DNA from: a bacterium
GTDB taxonomy: Bacteria; Electryoneota; RPQS01
Direction: 5' to 3'
Assembly (NCBI GenBank): GCA_016721565.1
Contig: JADKHW010000031.1
Location: 1 to 15,443 of the forward strand
Length of the DNA: 15,443 bases
Position numbers and translations under genes: made by a program. Shown here piece after piece: positions 1 to 7,312 of this stretch. Positions within the stretch are counted from its first letter, which is position 1. Each line of letters starts with the position of its first letter. Under the pieces are notes generated by a model. The model ran no database searches and was not told where the DNA came from. It saw only the letters and a program-made list of their open reading frames with translations.

Positions 1-1281
1 CCGGTGTAACTTTATCGCGGCAGATGACCCTTCCCACATACACAACCGCTTTGTATTTCGCGGCAAATTCTCCAGCGGCAACAATACGTTGATGCACAGT
101 TGAAATTGTTTCCCCACGAGTCGTTCGAGTTCAACGGGATGCGGAGTAAGAATGGATCCTGCCGGAAGTTTCGTTTGCAGATTATGTGAGGAAATGAGGT
201 TCAGAGCATCGGCATCAAGCACGAGCCTCTTGCCTGATGCAAAAATATTGTTCAGAAGTTGCGCTGTCTCAGGGTCTTGTCCTAAACCCGGCCCAACCGC
301 AACCACATCGGCCCACTTCAACAGCGGTTCAAGCTTCTCCCATGCGGAGAACGCGGAGCCACCCACTAACGGTTTCCGGCAAACCCACCGTCATCAATTC
401 CGGTTGCCGCGTGACCTTACGCTCGCACTCTCTCGGGATTGCCACCATAGCAACAACCCCACCCCGCTCCGCAACGCCGCAGCAGCAGCCAAACGCGCCG
501 CACCGCTCATTCCTCGTGATCCTGCAATCAACAGCAGTTTGCCGTAATTCCCCTTATGCGAGTTACTGGGCCGATCGGGAAACAGCGCGGCCACATCCTC
601 GCGCTCGGGCAGCAGGTATGAAGCCTTTAATGCATCGTCAGCAGAAATCGGCAGCGAGATCGGCGCGATATGCACTTCCCCCGCGTGCTTGCGCCCCGGT
701 TCAGATAAGTCGGTTTTCCCGCACTGAAATGTAATCGTATAGGTCGCGTCAGGCACTTCACCTAAATCACCTCCGTGTCCGCATTCACTCCGCTTGGCAA
801 ATCAAGGTGCGAGCACCGGAATCTCCATCTGATTCAGCGTCTCAATCGCTTCGGCAAATAATCCTTCAGGAGCGCGCGCGAGTCCTGTTCCGAACATCGC
901 GTCAACGACCATATCATAATCGCTGAAATCAAGCTCATCGGCAGACTCCGGCTCAAGCATCGGAATCTCGAGTTTCACCGCGGCCTCAGAATTAATCTTG
1001 GCATCGCCCGTAAGCCCGTCCGGTTTGGACAACAGCCAAATCTCCACATCACAGCCACGCAAAAATAGCTGCCGCGCCAGCGCAAAGCCGTCGCCGCCGT
1101 TGTTGCCCGGGCCGCACAAAATCCCCACGGTCAAAAGATCAACCGCGCCAAGTTCAGTTTCGATGAGTTCGACCGCCGCCAAAGCCGCGTTTTCCATCAG
1201 CACAATGCCGGGAATCCCGAACTCAGTTATCGCGCGCTTATCAAAGCCGCGCATTTGCTCAGATGTAAAAAGTGGAAGCAT
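1..1281 (-). CDS. nnr: Bifunctional NAD(P)H-hydrate repair enzyme (epimerase + dehydratase), frameshifted, 3' end off the window
   Basis: Repairs hydrated NADH/NADPH: the N-terminal YjeF_N domain epimerises NAD(P)HX and the C-terminal ribokinase-like domain dehydrates it with ADP or ATP. The start at 1281 (MLPLFTSEQMRGFDK) gives the usual YjeF_N beginning. MENAA, GPGNNGGDGFALARQL and DAMFGTGLAR follow in one frame to about 805. The signature LDLPSGVNAD then continues in another frame. HKGNYGKLLLIAGSRGMSGA (about 560-480), VAVGPGLGQDPE, LVLDADALN and ILTPHPVELERLVGK (down to about 110) are typical of the dehydratase domain. At least five indels are needed, near 805, 765, 450, 345 and 100; the last shift restores HQRIVAAGEFAAKYKAVVYV. 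Catalytic motifs are all recoverable, so sequence error is more likely than a pseudogene. The gene continues past the left edge. The family assignment is very secure. Confidence 0.93.
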
Positions 1282-1293
1282 AATTAGGTGTGA

Positions 1294-1322
1294 ATTAAAC
1301 AGATGTGCCGTAATTTAAGCAA
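1294..1322 (-). promoter_or_regulatory. Candidate promoter for nnr
   Basis: On the minus strand TTGCTT (1322-1317) and TTTAAT (1299-1294) are separated by exactly 17 bases. The -10 matches consensus at 5 of 6 positions, the -35 only at 3 of 6. Transcription would start a few bases before the ATG at 1281, leaving a very short leader; no Shine-Dalgarno sequence is visible before that ATG. This is a weak call resting on spacing and position. Confidence 0.3.
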
Positions 1323-1474
1323 TCCCAGCGGCAATCTCAAGAGGATTATTTCAGGAGTTCCCCTGCTCTCAGAGTGGAACCCGCCCCCCTACCAGAGTTC
1401 CCAAACTGGGTCAAAACCCTTGACAACAGCTATCTAGTTCAGAGGCCGCCATGGTAAAGCACCTTCCACCCATT
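1323..1474. other. Non-coding stretch upstream of nnr, no gene seen
   Basis: No frame with protein-like content was found here. On the minus strand the 8-mer GGGAACTC occurs twice with an inverted GGTTCC between the copies, which could be an operator but could equally be chance. A TTGACA at 1420-1425 on the plus strand has no matching -10 at normal spacing. Confidence 0.4.
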
Positions 1475-1502
1475 CCGCAACGGTAATCCTTGCGGTTTTT
1501 TT
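1475..1502 (+). terminator. Short intrinsic terminator, plus strand
   Basis: Perfect 6-bp stem CCGCAA (1475-1480) / TTGCGG (1490-1495) around a 9-base loop, followed by seven T residues. The structure points rightward, but no plus-strand gene was recognised upstream, so what it terminates is unclear. Confidence 0.5.
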
Positions 1503-1949
1503 GTGTCTTGGAGTCTGTACCAGCGTTTTAGACGCTGGTGAAACTTGCTGGCACGCCTTCGACAAATCGTGCGTAAATGCTGTGTGTAGCTACGGTCTCA
1601 CCAAAGGTTGCGAGCGCATGGGTTTGTTCCTGCCTTTCGGGGTTCTACACGTTGAAAACAGATATCGGGTGAATCTGATGACAGGCGTTGTGCTCATTTT
1701 CAATCTTGTGCAACAGTTTGTGTGATTGAAGATCATAAAGAACTCGTGGTACTAACTGATCACACAAAGGCCTGCAACATCGGTGAATGCGAATCCACTG
1801 GTAACACTGGTTTCTTGGAAGCTAGCCACGCTTACGTGCTATATGTTTGCAAAATCCCTTGCCCCGATGGTGCTTCAACTTGTGAAGAAACAGACGGACT
1901 TTCTTCTTACGCTTACCTTCACTTGGAAGGCGTAGAATGCGAACAATGA
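1501..1949 (+). other. Unassigned stretch with two overlapping small Cys-containing ORFs
   Basis: About 430 bases before the beta-helix gene lack any recognised gene. Two open frames cover it: 1501-1725 (74 codons) and 1722-1949 (75 codons). They share a GTGA overlap, and the second runs 13 bases into the start of the next gene. Both products carry about six cysteines. Neither resembles a family I know. The first begins with TTG inside the T-run of a terminator and contains a perfect hairpin, which argues against coding. The second has fairly protein-like composition but no visible ribosome site. I regard both as doubtful. Confidence 0.25.
1519..1539. repeat. 8-bp perfect hairpin
   Basis: ACCAGCGT (1519-1526) and its exact reverse complement ACGCTGGT (1532-1539) flank a 5-base loop. 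There is no T-tract on either side, so it is not a classic terminator. It lies 17 bases after the terminator T-run. Confidence 0.5.
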
Positions 1950-3532
1950 AACCGGTATGCGCTGTTCTCTTTGTGCTGTTTACCCCTGCACTTTCTGTTG
2001 TCTATGCGTTGACCTTGGGGGTGCCAAGAATTCTACCACAATTCAAGTTGCTTGACTCCACGGCACCGCGTGATACGGTTCTTATCGCCCCGGTGTTTAC
2101 CACGAATTTCTACTCGCTCCGCCGCACTCATTCGTACTTACCGGTTGGTATCAAGCAGATACTACTATCGACCAGCGAACAGTCTTGGATCCAATTGTAC
2201 TTCCGGATGCAGATACGCCCTCGGTCATCACTATAACGCACGACACAGCTTTGATTGCAAACATTGCGTTCTTTAATCGATTTGAATTGAGGCAACCAGA
2301 GTGGGCAACTCGGTCCGGTGGAATTCGCAATTCAGCTAATTCGCTGACAGTCGAAAACTGTCGATTGATTCGGTTAGTGCTGCGATTTGGGAGGTGCATA
2401 TATCAAAGTAACTCGCTGCATTTTCGATGGTTGTGTTGGCCAGTGGTGGGGGGTTGTCAGGGCTCAATCGTGCGCATTTGAGACTGCCGCGTATACTTTG
2501 GTAACTGCCTACAGCCAATCAAGTTTTGATGCATGTGAGTTTAAGTGCAACAGAGTACAGGGCCATTTCCTAAATCTCTTCGGTTCTGGCACATTCGTCT
2601 CGAATTGCACTTTTGGACCCTGTGAGGGTGGCTTCTCAGTAATGTTCATTTTTGGCGTTTTGGCTAACACCATCCGCGATTGCTCCTTCGCTGGAATTAA
2701 CCAGGCAGTCACACTTCTGGAAATAAATTCGGAATGCTCCACAACAGATCTGGCTCCAATGTCTGTTGAGAATTGCGACTTTGTCGACTTTCATGGTGTC
2801 CCGCCTCGTAGCGGCGTCACCGCGATTAATGTAAGGTGTTATAACCAGACATCCGGGCTGGGTGCCGAGATTGACTCCTGTATTTTCTCCGACGGCAGCG
2901 CATCTTCATCTCAAACTCCCGGTATCGCGGTTGCAAGTGATCTTTTGCTGAGTAATTGTGTCTTTCAAAACTTAGCTCCAACAGATCGCCCTGACTTGTA
3001 TGGAGCATTGTCTTTTGGTGACACCGTCGTTGCGCGTAACAACTCATTCCTTCCGCCAGGAATTGCAGCAGGTGGCACAGGCAGACTTATAGACGCCCGC
3101 GAAAATTGGTGGGGAGACTCCACCGGCCCGCATAACTTAAACGAAAACCCCGATGGCCAAGGCTCAGATGTCGCCAACGGAGTACTGTTCATCCCTTGGC
3201 TCACGCACCCGCCCGACACCACAACAGATACAACTCATGTCTCTATTGAAGAACCGACTATTCTTCAACCATCCTCGTTCGCCTTATCCGCCTTCCCCAA
3301 CCCCTTCAACGCCACAACAAGATTATATCTCGATTTGCCCGTTGGCATCTCCCAAGCGAGAATCATTGTTTTCAATGTGCTCGGTCAAGTTGTCAAACAA
3401 ATGTCAGTCGAAGTGCTTACTCCGCAAGTCGAGATTGAACTTTCCTCTGGCGAGTGGCCCTCCGGTATCTACTTTGCTCAAGCCCAAATTCAAGACGCCA
3501 GCGAGACCGTAAAACTTGTCTTACTGAAATAG
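1937..3532 (+). CDS. Secreted right-handed beta-helix protein with PNPFN C-terminal sorting domain, frameshifted
   Basis: A predicted surface or extracellular protein. The ATG at 1937 is preceded six bases upstream by GGAAGG (1925-1930) and followed by a signal peptide (MRTMKPVCAVLFVLFTPALS). The phrase DTVLIAPGVYHEF, typical of the first beta-helix strand, appears only if the frame changes near 2090. A second change near 2370 joins LTVENCRLI to GGAYIKVTRCIFDGC. From 2387 to the stop the frame is open: irregular NCxF/DCxF parallel beta-helix coils, then the NWWGDSTGPHNLNENP-type motif common at the end of such helices (about 3105-3155). FPNPFNATTRLYLDLP (about 3290) starts the roughly 80-residue sorting domain, ending GIYFAQ...VKLVLLK. 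About 530 residues in all. Its ligand or enzymatic role cannot be told; no catalytic motif was seen. Confidence 0.85.
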
Positions 3533-3554
3533 TGGCAGCGCACAAACCCAAATA

Positions 3555-3583
3555 GAAAAGCCACTCGACCCGAGTGGCTTTTC
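3555..3583. terminator. Strong bidirectional intrinsic terminator
   Basis: A perfect 13-bp stem, GAAAAGCCACTCG (3555-3567) with CGAGTGGCTTTTC (3571-3583), closes a 3-base loop. It has four T residues on the plus-strand exit and the complementary A-run serving the minus strand. It sits between two convergent genes ending at 3532 and 3609, so it can terminate both. Confidence 0.9.
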
Positions 3584-3608
3584 CATTATCAAGATTCTTT
3601 GTTAGCGC

Positions 3609-5396
3609 CTATCTGACATAATGCAAGGGGCGAGTTAGTGAGAAGCCGTCGCCTGCAATCCGCACCACATAAAGCCCCGATCCAACCTCAACCCCTGTGT
3701 TGCTCTTGCCGAACCATTGCAATCTGTTTGACCCGATGCTGTAAGGCTGTGCGGGAAATGCATAGACTTGCTGACCAAGTGTGTTGAAAATCCCAACATC
3801 CAAAGTACGCATTGAATTGCTGATGTTCAGTTCAATTGTCGCAACAGAATTGAACGGATTAGGATAGAGCGAGAGCGAAATTTCACTCGGAATGGATGGT
3901 TCGTTATGCTCTCCAACATCTACAGATCCTTCTACGAGTAAGTGCTCCCCGTTCACTGAAAGATTGTTGAATACATCCACAACCCCACTTGGCCACGTGA
4001 CCGACACCACAGGGCTATTTCCGTCTGGAATGCCGAATAACAGCCTTGGATCGTTCGATGACTCAAATGAACTACCGGCCATTGTATGTTGAACCTGTGT
4101 TTCACCGCCGGATGTTACACGAACAGTCGCACCAATGCCGTCCCGATTGGAAGCTGTTCCCCGTAAGCGCAACCGCAGCCAGTTGTGAGTTGGAGCAGAT
4201 GCTTGGTACAAGGCCGCTGGGTTGTTGCTATTACAGACAAAGATGTCCATGGCGCCGTTATTATCGAAGTCTCCAAAGGCCGCGCCAAAGCTCATTGCGT
4301 TTTCAACGATCCCGTGTGTTGCCGCTTCATTTGTGAAATGGCCTGTTCCGTCATTGATAAGCAGAACGTCGTTCGCATTGCCATTCAGATCGCCTGTTGA
4401 AGCGATATAGATATCGGGATCACCATCCAAATCCGAGTCAAACATGTGCGATCCCCAGCTTTCTTTGTAAGCTGCGGCGCCTCGCGCGACGGCCTCTTCC
4501 GAAAACGTCCCGTCCCCGTTATTCGTGTAAAGTTCATTTCCGGGAGGGCCATTACTGATCGAAAAATCTAACCAGCCGTCACCGTCAACATCGCCAATCG
4601 CTAAGCCCATTCCGTCAATGTGCGGCTCAAACCCAACCGCAGCTCCCGCGTCAGTGAACGTGCCGTTGCCGTTGTTTCTGAAGAACGTCGAACGCTGCTC
4701 TTTGTCCATTGCAATCACAATGTCTGCATCCAAATCGTAATCGAAGTCAAAGGCAAGAACCGCAAGCGGACGGCGGAAATCCGCGTCCGCCACACCCGCC
4801 GCGGCCGTGACATTTGAAAACGTGCCGTTGCCGTTGTTGCGGTACAAAATATTGTGTTGGTCTGTCCCGGGCGGAAAGCCAACGCCGTCCCATCCGTAAT
4901 TGCAAACATAAAGATCGAGCAATCCGTCGCGATCATAATCGAACCACGCGGCACAAGTCGATTGCGCCGAATCACCGCCCACACCTGCCGCTGTCGTTAC
5001 ATCCGTAAACGTACCGTTGCCGTTGTTTCGGTAGAGATAATTGGGGGTGCCCCATTCCGCGATAAACAGATCACGGTCTCCGTCGTTATCGTAGTCACCA
5101 AAGAGCACTTGCTGATCTTCCCCTCTTCCGACTATGCCGGTTGCGCCGTGGTCCAGCTCGAATCCGCTTCCGGTGTTGATCAATACAGCAAGGGTATCCG
5201 CTTGTCCCGTGGCAGACAAGAGGTCGGGTAAGCCATCCCCGTTTATGTCCTCAATTGCCGCACCACCGCCCATAAAGCCCATCGGTGTGAATTGGCAATC
5301 GATGCCATACGCCTCTGACATATTCGTGTAGGTCTGTGCACCGACACGTGCGGCAAGAACACCGCACACCATCAACAACATCAACAACTTTTTCAT
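3609..5396 (-). CDS. Secreted FG-GAP/VCBS beta-propeller protein with UnbV/ASPIC domain and PNPFN sorting domain
   Basis: 595 residues, intact. Start at 5396 is supported by AGGAG (5405-5409) eight bases upstream and by a signal peptide (residues 1-20, MKKLLMLLMVCGVLAARVGA). Calcium-type loops of the DxDxDG form start near residues 50, 101, 153, 217, 269, 320 and 376, interleaved with the repeated NNGNGTF phrase. This is the CRTAC/FG-GAP arrangement and the count suggests seven blades. The fourth loop (FDFDYDLDAD) lacks the usual glycine. Residues 404-490 match the UnbV/ASPIC domain (NWLRLRLRGTASNRDGIGATV, TWPSGVVDVF). LYPNPFNSVATIEL at 510 opens the C-terminal sorting domain. Likely a surface-attached, calcium-stabilised adhesion or carbohydrate-related protein; the ligand is unknown. 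It is monocistronic by position, with a terminator at one end and about 600 non-coding bases at the other. Confidence 0.95.
   Translation of the reverse strand: MKKLLMLLMVCGVLAARVGAQTYTNMSEAYGIDCQFTPMGFMGGGAAIEDINGDGLPDLLSATGQADTLAVLINTGSGFELDHGATGIVGRGEDQQVLFGDYDNDGDRDLFIAEWGTPNYLYRNNGNGTFTDVTTAAGVGGDSAQSTCAAWFDYDRDGLLDLYVCNYGWDGVGFPPGTDQHNILYRNNGNGTFSNVTAAAGVADADFRRPLAVLAFDFDYDLDADIVIAMDKEQRSTFFRNNGNGTFTDAGAAVGFEPHIDGMGLAIGDVDGDGWLDFSISNGPPGNELYTNNGDGTFSEEAVARGAAAYKESWGSHMFDSDLDGDPDIYIASTGDLNGNANDVLLINDGTGHFTNEAATHGIVENAMSFGAAFGDFDNNGAMDIFVCNSNNPAALYQASAPTHNWLRLRLRGTASNRDGIGATVRVTSGGETQVQHTMAGSSFESSNDPRLLFGIPDGNSPVVSVTWPSGVVDVFNNLSVNGEHLLVEGSVDVGEHNEPSIPSEISLSLYPNPFNSVATIELNISNSMRTLDVGIFNTLGQQVYAFPAQPYSIGSNRLQWFGKSNTGVEVGSGLYVVRIAGDGFSLTRPLHYVR
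4500..5037 (-). repeat. Degenerate internal repeats encoding the propeller blades
   Basis: The stretch encoding GNGTF plus a short following tail recurs at about 5005-5030, 4807-4840, 4649-4680 and 4500-4525, with near-identical bases (ACGTnCCGTTGCCGTTGTT on the plus strand). These are coding repeats of the FG-GAP blades, not mobile DNA. They are possible sites of recombination or misassembly. Confidence 0.75.
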
Positions 5397-5469
5397 CGCT
5401 CTTTCTCCTAATATTTGACTGAACTTCTGGAAAGTTTAGGCAAACACCATTACGTGTGGAGAATTCATT

Positions 5470-5492
5470 CCGCCGTTCAAAAAGAACTGCGG
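5470..5492. repeat. Imperfect hairpin upstream of the FG-GAP gene
   Basis: CCGCCGTTC (5470-5478) and GAACTGCGG (5484-5492) pair with one mismatch around a loop of five A. On the minus strand it lies about 75 bases before the FG-GAP start codon, so it may sit in that gene's leader. Confidence 0.4.
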
Positions 5493-5586
5493 CACTGGTG
5501 GAGAGAAGCTGTGCTTTGGACTTGGTGCGGTGCGGGTCGGTTAGGCTACCGATGTACGTGCAAGTAGGCTGTAATGGTGCAGAATC

Positions 5587-5614
5587 GTAGGGTGCAATGA
5601 AGATTCCACCCTAC
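5587..5614. repeat. Perfect 8-bp inverted repeat
   Basis: GTAGGGTG (5587-5594) and CACCCTAC (5607-5614) flank a 12-base spacer. There is no T-run, so it is either an operator-like palindrome or a loose RNA hairpin. Confidence 0.45.
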
Positions 5615-5757
5615 CGGAAAGATAACCCGTCTTCCATGCGTTGTCAACAGACGAATACCAGATTTTTAACTTTTGGAAAAAAGCCGGACTTGTGCCCAAA
5701 GCCATATGCAGTCAAAGAAAGCGCCGAACCTGCCTCGCTAACACGCAGGAATGCCTC

Positions 5758-5852
5758 TCAAATTGTCGATTTAATGCTAACCAAATTGATTTCAAGAATT
5801 TATTAAGTTCAATAAAATAAAAATATCAATTGACCATGCGTTCAAATTGTCG
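5758..5852. repeat. 11-bp direct repeat, one copy inside a promoter
   Basis: TCAAATTGTCG occurs exactly at 5758-5768 and 5842-5852, starts 84 bases apart (eight helical turns at 10.5 bp). A shorter CAAATTG lies at 5782-5788 and the palindrome TCAATTGA at 5827-5834 overlaps the -35 box. The second full copy fills the promoter spacer up to the -10 box. This is the layout expected of regulator sites, but the regulator is unknown. Confidence 0.5.
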
Positions 5853-5858
5853 TATATT
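5830..5858 (+). promoter_or_regulatory. Sigma70-type promoter, plus strand
   Basis: TTGACC (5830-5835) and TATATT (5853-5858) are separated by exactly 17 bases and match consensus at 5 of 6 positions each. The 60 bases upstream are very AT-rich, like an UP element. Transcription would start near 5865. It drives the small ORF at 5892 or an RNA reading into the antisense of the DUF393 gene. Confidence 0.6.
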
Positions 5859-5891
5859 AAAGGCATGAATGACAACGGAGAGTCGTCCTTT

Positions 5892-5960
5892 GTGAATATT
5901 GGTGCACCCCCAAAAGTCAACTTATTGTTTATTTGTAACAACCGTTCCGCCAATTGTTAG
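5892..5960 (+). CDS. Tiny ORF behind a good promoter (22 aa, or 31 aa from ATG 5865)
   Basis: GTG at 5892 lies nine bases after GGAGAG (5877-5882) and opens a 22-codon frame ending at TAG 5960 (VNIGAPPKVNLLFICNNRSA...). The same frame also starts at ATG 5865, right at the predicted transcription start, giving 31 residues. The KVNLLFICNNRSA segment faintly recalls the P-loop start of low-molecular-weight phosphatases (LFVCxxNxxRS). However, the essential continuation is absent, and no nearby frame supplies it before the convergent gene ends at 5994. It may be a short peptide, a leader, a truncated gene, or not translated at all. Confidence 0.3.
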   Translation: MNIGAPPKVNLLFICNNRSANC

Positions 5961-5993
5961 GATTGAACGCAAAAACAACCCTTTAACCTCAAC

Positions 5994-6401
5994 TCAAAAT
6001 CCGCTTTTTAGCAATTCCGGTAATTCCGGAACCAACCCCTTCGGTTTCGCGAACAAACGATGCCGGACGCTCGCCACCAGTCGGTACAACCGATTCCAAA
6101 ATCTGATCGGCACCATGTCCCATACTCCCACGACTCCTCGCCAGAATCCTCCACAATTCCTCAGCAAGTAAAACACCGCCGCACTTTCGCTCAACATCCG
6201 CCCTTCCGTTTCGTTGTATACAAGGATACTCCTTGGCGTTAATGCAATCTTCTTCACGTTGGCAAATGTCTTGTAAAGTTCAGACTGAATCGGGGCAAAA
6301 TAGATTATTCCGCTCTGGTCGCGCTTTAACAAAAAAACAACGGCCATGTGGCACAAACCACAATGGCCGTCGTAATACGCAATGATCTTATCGTTGTTCA
6401 C
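5994..6401 (-). CDS. DCC family (DUF393) thiol-disulfide oxidoreductase-like protein
   Basis: 135 residues, intact. The signature YYDGHCGLCHM (residues 9-19) contains the DxxCxxC motif (Cys14, Cys17) that names this thioredoxin-like family. Further typical features are FAPIQSE near residue 35 and SESAAVFYLL near residue 71. The family is predicted to act in thiol redox reactions, but physiological substrates are mostly unknown. There is no signal peptide, so it is probably cytoplasmic or membrane-peripheral. The start is GTG at 6401, which overlaps the TGA stop of the CPBP gene in the sequence GTGA, so the two are probably translationally coupled. It is the last gene of the minus-strand run; no clear terminator was found behind it. 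Confidence 0.9.
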   Translation of the reverse strand: MNNDKIIAYYDGHCGLCHMAVVFLLKRDQSGIIYFAPIQSELYKTFANVKKIALTPRSILVYNETEGRMLSESAAVFYLLRNCGGFWRGVVGVWDMVPIRFWNRLYRLVASVRHRLFAKPKGLVPELPELLKSGF

Positions 6402-7297
6402 GGAAAGCTGTGTTCGAGTTCATGGTTCTGTGAAAGTTTTTGCATCCATTTACGGTACATTATGGCCGCTGCCGCCACAAGCACGACAGAGCCGACCATT
6501 CCACCTTCCAAGCCCATCGAACCACCCGTCAGATAGTCTGAACCCACGACGTAGACCAAATCAGAATTCCACAAATCCACGCTCGTCAACGGCATTCCCA
6601 ATATCGGTCCTTGAACGTAGTTCCAGCCGAAGTGAATTCCGATCGGCAGCCACAACGAACGGCTGTAAAGAAACGCCAATCCGAGCAACACTCCTGCCGC
6701 AAAAATATTCGTCAGCAACAGCAAGGCGTCGGCGTGAAACAACGTCCAATGCAAAATGACCAAAAGTACTGACGAAACAACAACCCCTGCGGCGGAGCCG
6801 AATTTTGTCCGTACCATCTGCTGGACATAACCGTGAATAAGAACCTCCTGCTGAACGGTGTTAAACAGCAAAGCCAGCGTCGTCCACAAAAGTTCCGAAT
6901 CAAACGGCCCTCGGCCCGTGCCCACTCTAACACAGTCGAACACGCCGAGAATGCCCAGTAAAACAAACAACAACACAATCCCAACACCAGACCCCACTCC
7001 AAAATCCTTAAACATCGCGCGCGAATTAAGTCCGACGGTTGTCAGCGGTTTGCGATCGACATAGCGTGTCATCGCAAGTGCGGCTAAGATAACCGTGACC
7101 ATCGCCAGAAATTCAATCTGCGCCCGACCAAACGCGCTCGCCAGCGTTTCATACTCAGTTTCGGGAAACTTGAAGTACGGCAAGACGAACGGAATGTATA
7201 AAATTAGGAAGAGTCCGACAAACAGTACGAGCTTCCAGCTCACTGTCCAAAGACGGAGAGGGAAGCTCGTACCATTGCCGTTAGGCGGTTGTAGCAT
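6398..7297 (-). CDS. CPBP family intramembrane protease homologue, atypical first motif
   Basis: 299 residues, intact, with about seven or eight hydrophobic segments (first at residues 22-42). The CPBP/Abi signature regions are present: QQEVLIHGY at residues 149-157 in place of the canonical EExxxRG, ILH (His183) for the second motif, and GIHFGWNY (His222, Asn226) for the HxxxN motif. CPBP proteins are membrane glutamic proteases related to Rce1. In bacteria some process or protect surface peptides and others have unknown targets. Replacement of the first Glu by Gln150 and of Arg by His155 may alter or abolish proteolysis, although Glu151 and the later motifs remain. The ATG at 7297 is only 15 bases after the secreted protein gene ends. 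Its stop overlaps the DUF393 start, so it probably sits in one transcript with both. Confidence 0.9.
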   Translation of the reverse strand: MLQPPNGNGTSFPLRLWTVSWKLVLFVGLFLILYIPFVLPYFKFPETEYETLASAFGRAQIEFLAMVTVILAALAMTRYVDRKPLTTVGLNSRAMFKDFGVGSGVGIVLLFVLLGILGVFDCVRVGTGRGPFDSELLWTTLALLFNTVQQEVLIHGYVQQMVRTKFGSAAGVVVSSVLLVILHWTLFHADALLLLTNIFAAGVLLGLAFLYSRSLWLPIGIHFGWNYVQGPILGMPLTSVDLWNSDLVYVVGSDYLTGGSMGLEGGMVGSVVLVAAAAIMYRKWMQKLSQNHELEHSFP

Positions 7298-7312
7298 AGG
7301 CTAATTCGCCTA

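Larger units (their letters stand above)
5397..5829. other. Non-coding region upstream of the FG-GAP gene
   Basis: No convincing coding frame. It becomes increasingly AT-rich toward 5830. It holds two hairpins (5470-5492 and 5587-5614), one copy of an 11-bp direct repeat (5758-5768), and presumably the promoter of the minus-strand FG-GAP gene, for which I could not pick convincing -35/-10 boxes. Confidence 0.5.

Noticed and set aside
1420..1436. TTGACA and TATCTA as a promoter for a small RNA ending at the terminator at 1502
   Set aside because: The two boxes are only five bases apart, and nothing like a -10 box occurs at 15-19 bases.
3340..3360. Second sigma54-like GG-N10-GC match (TGGCATC...AAGC)
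   Set aside because: It lies inside the coding sequence of a sorting domain, and the -12 part lacks the TTGC core.
6010..6035. Tandem AATTCCGG repeat near the end of the DUF393 gene
   Set aside because: It simply encodes the Pro-Glu-Leu-Pro-Glu-Leu residues of that protein.
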